Below are positions 45,226 to 52,499 of a DNA stretch of 64,000 nucleotides, one piece after another (within the stretch, counting starts at the first letter, position 1; the number at the start of each line of letters is the position of its first letter). The stretch comes from an uncultured Siphonobacter sp. Its GTDB lineage: Bacteria > Bacteroidota > Bacteroidia > Cytophagales > Spirosomataceae. The notes beneath the pieces were generated by a model. It had not been told where the DNA came from, did not search any database, and saw nothing but the letters and a program-made list of their open reading frames with translations. The translations under genes and the position numbers were made by a program. The stretch lies in NCBI GenBank assembly GCA_913775095.1, contig CAJYIW010000019.1, positions 434,001 to 498,000 on the forward strand, written 5' to 3'.

Positions 45226-45310
45226 TTGATTTTGTGAGACTATACGTAACTTTAGACCTTGTAAACACTTGTATTTTATGAAACCCTGTCTGGCTTCCGG
45301 ACAGGGTTTA
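45226..45310 (+). ncRNA. Candidate small RNA (promoter plus terminator without a gene)
   Basis: TTG (45226-45228) and TAACTTTA (45247-45254) are separated by 18 bases, close to the promoter pattern. About 25 bases later the stem AAACCCTGTC/GACAGGGTTT (45281-45310) looks like a terminator. The transcript would be about 50 bases. A 34-codon frame starting ATG 45279 overlaps the hairpin and looks accidental. Confidence 0.3.
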
Positions 45311-45509
45311 TTTCAATTACCGTCACTATTTCTTTCCAGGCCTGATTTCAGTCTCACTAGCCTCGCTTATTTACAGAGTTAGGGGCTCCTCTTCCGATCA
45401 TCCTGTAAAATTCATTATAGTTCAGGTAAACTGCTCTCGTTCATATTGTAATAAATTTAATATTTAGCATAATTATACCCATAAAATTCTGTCCTTCTGG
45501 GCATTAATC

Positions 45510-45578
45510 CTTATTTTGCGGCTTAATTGAAAAAGGATTAGTACAAACCTCATCGGTTCTGCTGGTGGGGTTTTTTGT
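45510..45578 (+). ncRNA. Second candidate short transcript
   Basis: A promoter-like TTATTTTGC at 45510-45518 is followed about 30 bases later by AACCTCATC pairing (with G-U pairs) to GGTGGGGTT and then TTTTTTG, a convincing terminator end. No gene lies between. Confidence 0.28.
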
Positions 45579-45749
45579 TAATCAGATGTTAAGCCGCACG
45601 AAACAACTAACATTGGATATTTTCTTCAATGGAATATATTCCCGTGCAGACAAACCATTTTCCTGATTTACGAATTATATTTAAAATAACAGCGATGGCT
45701 TTTATAGTCTTCCCTGACTGTATACTTAGGTTATTTTGCTTAGTACTTT

Positions 45750-46661
45750 ATGCTAGATTTTGTTGCCATAGATTTTGAGAATGCCAATAACGCCCGTTCA
45801 AGTGCCTGTTCTTTAGGAATCACGATTGTCAAAAACGGACGGATAGAAGACACGAAATACTGGCTCATTAAACCCTATCCTTTTGAAATGGGGTATTTTC
45901 AGCAAAGGGTTCATAAAATTGAACTGGCTACGCTGGAAAATGAATTGACCTTCGATGAGTTATGGAGCGAAGTTCGTCCCTTTCTCGAGGGCCAGACGAT
46001 TCTTGCTCACAATGCTTCCTATGATCTCAATCTCTTACGCGGATTAATGGATCATTACGGACTAAGCATGAGCAATTTGCAATACGCCTGTACGGTGGAT
46101 ATGGCCAAAAATACCTGGCCTAATGAACCAAAGCACTCCCTGGGTTATCTGGCCTATTACAATCAAATCAGGTTTGTGCACCATCGGGCTGACGATGATG
46201 CCCGGGTTTGTGCCCTGCTGGCTCTGAAGATGGCTGAATTACACGAAGCGGAAGACCTGGATGACTTGATTTATAAAACCAAAACCAGTAAACGCAACAT
46301 TGACGGGAGTTTCGCCCGGCTACTCCCCCGCCCCCGTCGGAAAGTATCAGTCAGTCAGATTCCCAATCTCCACCAGACTGCGGATCCCGGCCATCCCCTT
46401 TTTGGGAAAATTGTGGTATTCACAGGGGATCTGGCTACGCTCAGCCGTGAAGAGGCCCAACATATGGTCCTGCAGAGGGGCGGAATTGCGGCGAAGAACC
46501 TTTCGCCCCAGACGCATTACATGGTCGTGGGCAAACAGGATGTTATGCTGGTAGGTGAAAACCTGACGTCTTCCAAGATGAGAAGAGCCGAAGATTTCAT
46601 TGGCCGGGGCGTTCCCCTCACCTTGTTGAATGAAGAGGAATTTCTGCGACTCATTGAGTAG
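45750..46661 (+). CDS. DnaQ-like 3'-5' exonuclease fused to a BRCT domain
   Basis: A 303-residue protein. Residues about 1-165 form a DEDD exonuclease: MLDFVAIDFENANN contains Asp8 and Glu10, ILAHNASYDLNLLRGL near 84-99 contains the next aspartate, and HHRADDDARVCALLAL near 143-158 holds the C-terminal His and Asp. Residues about 220-303 form a BRCT domain (GKIVVFTGDLATLSREEAQ, GGIAAKNLSPQTHYMVVG). Such fusions are thought to act in DNA repair or replication, with BRCT as an adaptor. It is convergent with the DUF3891 gene with two bases between stop codons. Confidence 0.9.
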   Translation: MLDFVAIDFENANNARSSACSLGITIVKNGRIEDTKYWLIKPYPFEMGYFQQRVHKIELATLENELTFDELWSEVRPFLEGQTILAHNASYDLNLLRGLMDHYGLSMSNLQYACTVDMAKNTWPNEPKHSLGYLAYYNQIRFVHHRADDDARVCALLALKMAELHEAEDLDDLIYKTKTSKRNIDGSFARLLPRPRRKVSVSQIPNLHQTADPGHPLFGKIVVFTGDLATLSREEAQHMVLQRGGIAAKNLSPQTHYMVVGKQDVMLVGENLTSSKMRRAEDFIGRGVPLTLLNEEEFLRLIE

Positions 46662-46663
46662 CT

Positions 46664-47389
46664 TTACTTCTCGAAAATCCAGCGTTTGTCGGTAACCGCA
46701 GAAGTCTGCATCACGTTGAATAACTCATCATCGTTTTTGAAGGTCATTTGTTCAACGTGGTAGCTTTCTACTTCAACGGTGAATTCAGATGGCCCAAAAG
46801 GCCAGGGGTCGACGCCAATGCTGCCATTTTTGCGTTGAAAAATAAAATACGTAACGCCATCCGGACCTTTACTTATTTCCAGTCGACGCTCCTCCACCGG
46901 AATCTGATCCTGACAGAGAATGAGCGATAATGCGTCACACCATTGCAGAAAGTCGTACGCGTACTGGGCTTCGGCCTGCCTGACTTTGTAATGGTTTCTC
47001 CATTTTTTCTGAAGCTTAGCCTGTTCTTCCAGCAGATGATCCAACTCCTGGGATTGCCCGCGTTTGGATTCGTAGAGATACGAAATGTGCATGGAAATCA
47101 TCAGGGCATTCCAGCGGCTCTTCTCCAGACCAATCCGAATGACGTTTGAGCACTGCGGAACGGAATACTGAATCATTTCAAAATTCAGCGGAGCTCCCGC
47201 TTCCGTGAGGTGATTGCGACCCTGCCAGGGTTCCTGACCGTCATCATGCTCGGTTAAGGCAACCAGCGTCTCTACCCACCGCACCGGACGCTTTTCCACT
47301 TCCCACTGAAGGGCTAATTGCAGGGCCAGCATTCCGTGTGCCTGCTGATGAATCACTTCCCATCCATAAGGTGCCGTCAGAGCTATCAT
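46664..47389 (-). CDS. DUF3891 family protein
   Basis: A 241-residue soluble protein from ATG 47389 (MIALTAPYGWEVIHQQAHGML). WEVIHQQAHG near residue 10, ALTEHDDGQEPWQG near 46-59 and MISMHISYLYESKRG near 97-111 match the conserved His/Asp/Glu positions of DUF3891, which may form a metal site similar to HD-domain proteins. Function is unknown. A TTG seven codons upstream is a weaker start. Confidence 0.85.
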   Translation of the reverse strand: MIALTAPYGWEVIHQQAHGMLALQLALQWEVEKRPVRWVETLVALTEHDDGQEPWQGRNHLTEAGAPLNFEMIQYSVPQCSNVIRIGLEKSRWNALMISMHISYLYESKRGQSQELDHLLEEQAKLQKKWRNHYKVRQAEAQYAYDFLQWCDALSLILCQDQIPVEERRLEISKGPDGVTYFIFQRKNGSIGVDPWPFGPSEFTVEVESYHVEQMTFKNDDELFNVMQTSAVTDKRWIFEK

Positions 47390-47429
47390 TGAATATGTCG
47401 AGTATTTCAAACAAAGCTAAAAAAAACAA

Positions 47430-47455
47430 TACCCACCCGGTAATGCGGGCGGGTA
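47430..47455 (-). terminator. Terminator of the deoxynucleoside kinase gene
   Basis: TACCCACCCG pairs with CGGGCGGGTA with one mismatch. On the minus strand it is followed by TTGTTTTTTTT, making an intrinsic terminator about 100 bases after the kinase stop. Confidence 0.65.
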
Positions 47456-47552
47456 CGGCAACCTGATCAGATTCGCTACGGTTCTCTCTGCTGAAGCTCT
47501 TCCAACTCGCCTCTGGAGAGATTGTAGAGAGTCAGCCTGGTGAATATCATCC

Positions 47553-48164
47553 CTATGCGTACAGCAATGCCCGATCTACTTCTTTCACAATAAACTCGAA
47601 ATCTTCTTTCCGATTCAGGTAATCCAGATGATTAACGTCGAGCACCAGAAGTTTCCCGTCAGTATAACTGCTGACAAATGTTTCGTAATGATTATTCAGA
47701 TCCGTGAGGTAATCTACACTCATGTTCAGCTCAAAATCACGACCCCTTTTCTGAATCTGCCCCAGTAATTTTGGCAGGTCAGCCTTCAGGTAAATCATGA
47801 GATCCGGTGGTTTGACTACATCCATCATGGTTTGAAACAGCGAGAAATACGTCTCGTAATCTACCTGACTCATGTAGCCCGAATGATAGAGATTACGGGC
47901 AAAAATATGGGCATCTTCATAAATCGTTCGATCCTGAATGATGCGTTTCGTCGACTGCATAATCCGGCGGGCCTGATCAAATCGACTCCTCAGAAAATAG
48001 ATTTGTAAATGAAAGGCCCAGCGTTCCATATCGGCATAAAAATCGGCCAGATACGGGTTATTCTCCACGGCTTCGTAGAAGACATCCCACCCGAAATGTT
48101 CAGCTAACATCCGGGCAAGCGTTGTTTTTCCGGCTCCAATGTTTCCGGTAACGGCAATATGCAT
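47553..48164 (-). CDS. Deoxynucleoside kinase
   Basis: A 203-residue P-loop kinase: GNIGAGKTTLARML at residues about 7-20 (Walker A), FYEAVENNPYLADFY near 29-43 (substrate-binding Glu), the DRT motif in IIQDRTIYEDAHIFA near 75, and the lid segment KRGRDFE near 138. This is the dNK/dGK-dCK family, which phosphorylates deoxynucleosides for salvage; base preference cannot be read. Its upstream region has a palindrome GGTTGTTAGCAACC (48210-48223) and a TACTTTTT box close to the start. Confidence 0.92.
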   Translation of the reverse strand: MHIAVTGNIGAGKTTLARMLAEHFGWDVFYEAVENNPYLADFYADMERWAFHLQIYFLRSRFDQARRIMQSTKRIIQDRTIYEDAHIFARNLYHSGYMSQVDYETYFSLFQTMMDVVKPPDLMIYLKADLPKLLGQIQKRGRDFELNMSVDYLTDLNNHYETFVSSYTDGKLLVLDVNHLDYLNRKEDFEFIVKEVDRALLYA

Positions 48165-48328
48165 AGGGAAAAAAGTATATAATTAGATCATCAGGTAATT
48201 TTACTTAAAGGTTGTTAGCAACCATTAAGGCCCCCGGGTGGTTCAAAAATCGGCAAAAAAAAGCGGATTTTTTTATGGGGAAGCCGCGTCTTTAAGGAGC
48301 TTCTAATCTTCCCTTGCTCAAAATAGAT

Positions 48329-48336
48329 TACCTTTG
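48329..48336 (+). promoter_or_regulatory. -7 box of trhO (TACCTTTG)
   Basis: TACCTTTGCAG matches TAnnTTTG exactly, 41 bases before the trhO ATG. No ideal -33 TTG is visible. Confidence 0.5.
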
Positions 48337-48377
48337 CAGTCGAATGATCCACGTTACAGGTGGCTTCTCAATGCATT

Positions 48378-49349
48378 ATGAAATCGTACCAAATCCTTCT
48401 TTATTACATTTATACGCCCATTGAAGACCCTCTGGCGTATCGTGAAGAACACCACCGTTTTTGTCTGGAAAACCATCTGCTGGGGCGGGTTATTGTCGCT
48501 CCCGAAGGGCTGAACGGAACCGTTTCCGGCCTCGTGGAAGATTGCCAGAAGTATATGGACTGGCTACACGCCGATCCGCGTTTTCAGGGGATTCAGTTCA
48601 AAATCGAAAGTCACGAACAGCATGCTTTTCACAAGCTTCACGTGCGGGTAAAGGAAGAGATCGTCAATTCCGATTTACCCGTCGATCCATTGAAACAAAC
48701 CGGCATTCACCTAGAACCGGAAGCCTTCAAGGGACTTTTGAATGACCCCGACGTAGTACTGGTTGACATGCGTTCGAATTATGAGCATAACGTCGGCAAA
48801 TTCAAGGGAGCCATTACCTTCGACATGGAAAATCTCCGCGAACTGCCCGATCATATTGCAGAAATCGAACATCTGAAAGGTTCCGGTAAAAAGATTGTCA
48901 CGTATTGTACCGGAGGTATCAAGTGTGAAAAGGCGTCGGCGTACCTGTTACACCGAGGTTTTGAGAACGTATATCAGTTACACGGGGGAATCATCCGCTA
49001 TGGTCTGGAAGAAGGCGGCGAAAACTTTGACGGCGAATGCTACGTCTTCGACGGTCGGGTCACGACCCCTGTCAACAGCGTAAACCCCAACGTTATTTCA
49101 ACCTGCCACGTCTGCGGAACCGTCACGAGCCGGATGGTGAACTGTGCGAATCCGGAGTGTAACGAACATTTGCCCATTTGCGAAAAATGCGGCTGGGAAA
49201 TGGAAGGAGCCTGTTCGGATGCCTGTCAGTCACACCCCCGCAAACGTCCTTACAATGGCGTAGGCTATTACCCCAAAAAGACCGAGGATTATACCCCTAC
49301 CATGGGCTTCAAGAGTGCCCTGGGGAGCTTTAAGAAAGAACAAGTGTAG
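48378..49349 (+). CDS. trhO: tRNA uridine(34) hydroxylase TrhO (rhodanese-related)
   Basis: A 323-residue protein starting MKSYQILLYYIYTPIEDPL. The N-terminal ferredoxin-like domain (about 1-95; VAPEGLNGTVSG) is followed by a rhodanese domain (about 115-225) with the catalytic cysteine in TYCTGGIKCEKASAYL. The C-terminal segment is Cys-rich (CHVCGTV, CANPECNEH, CEKCGW, ACSDAC), as in long TrhO/YceA proteins, and may bind zinc. TrhO makes the hydroxyuridine precursor of wobble-position modifications. The GTG at 48360 adds six residues and is less likely. Confidence 0.94.
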   Translation: MKSYQILLYYIYTPIEDPLAYREEHHRFCLENHLLGRVIVAPEGLNGTVSGLVEDCQKYMDWLHADPRFQGIQFKIESHEQHAFHKLHVRVKEEIVNSDLPVDPLKQTGIHLEPEAFKGLLNDPDVVLVDMRSNYEHNVGKFKGAITFDMENLRELPDHIAEIEHLKGSGKKIVTYCTGGIKCEKASAYLLHRGFENVYQLHGGIIRYGLEEGGENFDGECYVFDGRVTTPVNSVNPNVISTCHVCGTVTSRMVNCANPECNEHLPICEKCGWEMEGACSDACQSHPRKRPYNGVGYYPKKTEDYTPTMGFKSALGSFKKEQV

Positions 49350-49352
49350 TAG

Positions 49353-49388
49353 CAGGGATCCGGAGAGAACTAACTCTCCGGATCCCTG
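49353..49388. terminator. Terminator between trhO and the GNAT gene
   Basis: A perfect 15-bp stem (CAGGGATCCGGAGAG) with a 6-base loop lies between the two convergent stop codons. Confidence 0.85.
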
Positions 49389-49391
49389 TTA

Positions 49392-49883
49392 CTACTGAAG
49401 TTTTTTACGCATGACGTAATCGTTCATCCAGTACCCGTTACCAATGTAATTATCCTCTTCCCTAGCCATTTCAAAACCCAGTTTTTCGTAGAACTGACGG
49501 GCAGAATTGCTTCGGTTTACGTTTAGTTCCAGGTAGTGACCACCCACCTGAACGGCCCTTGCGGCAACTTCATCCAGTAATAGCCGACCATACCCCCGGC
49601 CCTGGCTGATGGGTAATAAGTAAAGTTTATGGAGTTTTACGATGCCTCCCTGCAGGGGTTCAAAAGCGGCAAATCCCATCGTGGTTTGTTCCGCTTTCCC
49701 CAACAGAAACACCGTATTCCCTTCCATACTCTGCCTCAGGGTTGTGGCACTGTACATCCAGTCCAGCATGAATCTGGACTGCTCTTCGGAGAGGATCTCT
49801 CCGTACGTGGGTTTCCAGACGGTGTACGCAATATTCTGAATAACGGGGATATCTGAAGGCTGGGCCAGTGAAATTTGAAACAT
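49392..49883 (-). CDS. GNAT-family N-acetyltransferase
   Basis: A 163-residue single-domain acetyltransferase. The acetyl-CoA loop is LLPISQGRGYGRLLL near residues 92-106 (Q/RxxGxG/A pattern) and NVNRSNSARQFYEKLGFE near 120-138 is the usual C-terminal half. The acceptor (a protein N-terminus, amine or antibiotic) cannot be told. A TATTTTTG box at 49912-49919 on the minus strand is a likely promoter. Confidence 0.9.
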   Translation of the reverse strand: MFQISLAQPSDIPVIQNIAYTVWKPTYGEILSEEQSRFMLDWMYSATTLRQSMEGNTVFLLGKAEQTTMGFAAFEPLQGGIVKLHKLYLLPISQGRGYGRLLLDEVAARAVQVGGHYLELNVNRSNSARQFYEKLGFEMAREEDNYIGNGYWMNDYVMRKKLQ

Positions 49884-49911
49884 TGTGAGGTAGCTTGACT
49901 TGTTTTTACCT

Positions 49912-49919
49912 CAAAAATA
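49912..49919 (-). promoter_or_regulatory. -7 box of the GNAT gene (TATTTTTG)
   Basis: An exact TAnnTTTG match on the minus strand 29 bases before the GNAT start codon, in the region shared with divergent surE. Confidence 0.45.
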
Positions 49920-49970
49920 CCTATTGAAATGGGTTATCCCAAGGAGGATTTACCCGGATTCATTCGCATT

Positions 49971-50747
49971 ATGTCTGATAAGAAACCAATCATTCTCGTT
50001 ACCAACGACGACGATATTACAGCCAAAGGCATTAGTGTACTGGCAGAAGCCATGCAGGCTTTGGGAGAAGTCATTGTCATTGCTCCCGACCGTCCGCAAT
50101 CGGGCCAGGGTCATGCCATTACCATCAATCATCCCGTTCGCATCAAAAAAGCCCGCTTTTTTGAAAACGCAGAAGTGGCTTACGAAACCACCGGTACCCC
50201 CGCCGACTGCGTAAAAATGGGAAAACACCTCATCCTGAAGGATCGTAAACCCGATCTGGTTGTTAGTGGGATCAATCACGGCAGTAACACCGCCATCAGT
50301 ATTCTGTATTCAGGAACGATGTCGGCAGCCATGGAAGCCGCCATTGAAGGCATTCCGGCGATTGGCTTTTCCCTGGCCAACTATCACCCGGAAGCCGATT
50401 TTTCACACACCGTCGAAGCCATTCAAACGATTGCCCGTCAAGTGCTGGAAAAAGGCCTGCCCAAGCACGTAGCCCTGAATGTAAACTTTCCCGCAAAGTC
50501 TGAAGAACCCTTAAAAGGAATCAAGGTGTGTCGTCAGGCGGATGCCCGTTACCTGGAAAGTTTTCAGCAACGCGAAGACCCCTACGGACGCCCCTACTAC
50601 TGGCTGGATGGCGACTTTGTTAACTTCGACGAGGGTAACGATACGGACGAATGGGCCTTGGCTAATAATTACGCATCCGTAGTTCCCTGCAAATGTGACC
50701 TGACGGCCTACGCCACGATGGAAGTCCTGAAATCCTGGGATTTATAA
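49971..50747 (+). CDS. surE: 5'/3'-nucleotidase SurE
   Basis: A 258-residue protein starting MSDKKPIILVTNDDDITAKG; the NDD metal-binding motif is at residues about 12-14 and VIAPDRPQSGQGHAIT near 40 and SGINHGSNTAISILYSGTM near 92-110 complete the active site. SurE dephosphorylates nucleoside monophosphates and short polyphosphates in stationary-phase physiology. The frame is open back to ATG 49929, adding 14 residues absent from the family; an AAGGAGG sequence at 49941 is too far from either start to decide the matter. Confidence 0.94.
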   Translation: MSDKKPIILVTNDDDITAKGISVLAEAMQALGEVIVIAPDRPQSGQGHAITINHPVRIKKARFFENAEVAYETTGTPADCVKMGKHLILKDRKPDLVVSGINHGSNTAISILYSGTMSAAMEAAIEGIPAIGFSLANYHPEADFSHTVEAIQTIARQVLEKGLPKHVALNVNFPAKSEEPLKGIKVCRQADARYLESFQQREDPYGRPYYWLDGDFVNFDEGNDTDEWALANNYASVVPCKCDLTAYATMEVLKSWDL

Positions 50748-50749
50748 GC

Positions 50750-50873
50750 GTTTGAGCTGGTTAGCAGCTGTTTGATGACGTTTAAACTGGTTTGAAACGT
50801 AAGAAGACGTATAGTCTGACCTCAAACCCAATCAAACATCTTTCTCAAACTCTTTAACTACGTTTTATCAAAC
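50750..50873. repeat. Dyad-symmetric element of phased GTTTGA / TCAAAC words (copy 1)
   Basis: GTTTGA starts at 50750, 50770 and 50790, with GTTTAA at 50780, a 10-base period. After a centre with the small hairpin AGAC-GTATA-GTCT (50805-50817), TCAAAC starts at 50822, 50832, 50845 and 50868. Left and right words are placed almost symmetrically around position 50810, so the strand could fold into a long interrupted hairpin. It fills the space between surE and the GH3 gene. Confidence 0.75.
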
Positions 50874-50921
50874 CAATAAGATTAATCCGTAAAAGTTTAT
50901 AGAATTTTATCCAGTTAAGTT

Positions 50922-52499
50922 ATGGCCGTACTCGGGAGTCTGTTGAAAAGAGGCATTGGGTTGACAGGAACTGTCATCCGCCGCCGCCGCGTCAATGGAT
51001 TGAAATCGCAGCGTAAAGCCTTCATCAAGTTACTCAACAAGGCTCGCTACACTGCTTTCGGTGAAAAATATCAGTTTGAAAAAATACTTTCCTCGGCTCT
51101 GTTCCGTAAAGACGATCAGTTTTACGAGGAATACAGAAAGCTGGTGCCCATTCACGACTACAATAAAATGTACAGTGAATGGTGGTATCTGACGAAAGAG
51201 GGCGAAAAGAACGTTTCCTGGCCGGGCCGGGTGAAGTTTTTTGCGTTGAGCTCCGGAACCTCAGAATCGGCCTCCAAGTACATTCCGGTTACGAAAGACA
51301 TGGTGAAAGCCATGCAACGTACCAGCATCCGGCAGATCATTGCCCTTTCTGAATTCAAAAACCTCTCCAACGAGCTTTTTGAAAAAGGGTATCTGATGCT
51401 CGGGGGAAGTACGGACCTGAAATTCAGTGGCCGTTACTTCGAAGGTGACCTGAGCGGCATCAATGCTTCTCAGATTCCGTTCTGGTTCGAACGTTTTTAT
51501 AAACCGGGTAAAGAAATTGCCCGGATTCGCGACTGGGAACAGAAGCTGGAAGAGATTACCAAACAGGCCAAAGACTGGGATATTGGGTACGTTGTCGGTG
51601 TTCCGGCCTGGATTCAGCTGTTGCTGGAGCGAATCATCAGGCATTATAACCTCAAACACATCCACGAAATCTGGCCGAATCTGGAAGTATTCGGCTGGGG
51701 CGGGGTTTCTTTCGAACCCTACCGGGTTGGGTTTGAGAAGTTACTGGGTAAACCCATTACGTACATTGAGACCTACCTGGCTTCTGAAGGCTTCATGGCT
51801 TATCAGGCTCGTCCGGAGGCCAAAGGGATGCAGTTAGCCCTCAATCAGGGTATTTTCTTTGAATTCATTCCCTTTAACGACGAGAATTTTAACGCCGACG
51901 GTGAAGTAAAGCCGAACGCCAAAACCCTGATGATTGATGATGTTCAGGAAGGCGTGGAATACGCTCTTCTCATCTCGACCTGTTCCGGAGCCTGGCGTTA
52001 CCTGATCGGCGACACCGTTCGTTTTACCGATAAAAAACGCTACGAGATCACCATTACCGGACGGACCAAACATTACCTGAGCATGTGCGGGGAGCACCTT
52101 TCGGTGGATAATATGAACCGTGCCCTGGAATTGGCCTGTCACGAACTGAAGATCTCCGTCCCGGAATTCACGGTGGCGGGTGTTCCTTACCATTCCCTGT
52201 TTGCTCACCACTGGTACATCGGTACGGACGATGCCGTAGACGTAAAAAAGCTGCGGAATCTGATTGATGAGAAGATCAAAGACCTCAACGACGATTATGC
52301 CGTCGAGCGTCGCCATGCTCTGAAAGATGTGCTGGTAACCGTTTTGCCCGTTCAGGCTTTTTACGACTGGATGGCATCGAAGGGGAAAATGGGCGGTCAG
52401 CACAAATTCCCCCGGGTTCTACGCAAAATGATGATTCAGGAATGGGAGGAGTTTTTATCCACCAAAGGATACGAAGCTTCGGTTACGGCTAACAAATGA
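50922..52499 (+). CDS. GH3 family (auxin-responsive-promoter-like) acyl-acid amido synthetase homologue
   Basis: A 525-residue protein of the ANL-like adenylate-forming superfamily. It has FFALSSGTSESASKYIPVT near residues 107-125 (the phosphate-binding Ser/Thr loop), YIETYLASEGFMAYQ near 283-297, STCSGAWRYLIGDTVRFT near 350 and TITGRTKHYLSMCGEHLS near 373-390, the GH3 motifs. Plant GH3 enzymes conjugate amino acids to hormones; bacterial homologues are common in Bacteroidota and their substrates are unknown. Its 3' end overlaps the convergent capA-like gene by 64 bases. Confidence 0.9.
   Translation: MAVLGSLLKRGIGLTGTVIRRRRVNGLKSQRKAFIKLLNKARYTAFGEKYQFEKILSSALFRKDDQFYEEYRKLVPIHDYNKMYSEWWYLTKEGEKNVSWPGRVKFFALSSGTSESASKYIPVTKDMVKAMQRTSIRQIIALSEFKNLSNELFEKGYLMLGGSTDLKFSGRYFEGDLSGINASQIPFWFERFYKPGKEIARIRDWEQKLEEITKQAKDWDIGYVVGVPAWIQLLLERIIRHYNLKHIHEIWPNLEVFGWGGVSFEPYRVGFEKLLGKPITYIETYLASEGFMAYQARPEAKGMQLALNQGIFFEFIPFNDENFNADGEVKPNAKTLMIDDVQEGVEYALLISTCSGAWRYLIGDTVRFTDKKRYEITITGRTKHYLSMCGEHLSVDNMNRALELACHELKISVPEFTVAGVPYHSLFAHHWYIGTDDAVDVKKLRNLIDEKIKDLNDDYAVERRHALKDVLVTVLPVQAFYDWMASKGKMGGQHKFPRVLRKMMIQEWEEFLSTKGYEASVTANK

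Larger units (their letters stand above)
45088..45749. other. Long intergenic region with two possible short transcripts
   Basis: About 660 AT-rich bases with no long gene. It holds an inverted repeat GCTACC/GGTAGC (45165-45188) and two hairpins, each with a possible upstream promoter (listed separately). The exonuclease-BRCT gene's own promoter probably includes TTATTTTGC near 45731. Confidence 0.5.

Noticed and set aside
50750-50873. GTTTGA words as CRISPR repeats
   Set aside because: Units are six bases at 10-base spacing with a dyad; there are no long repeats or spacers, and no cas genes.
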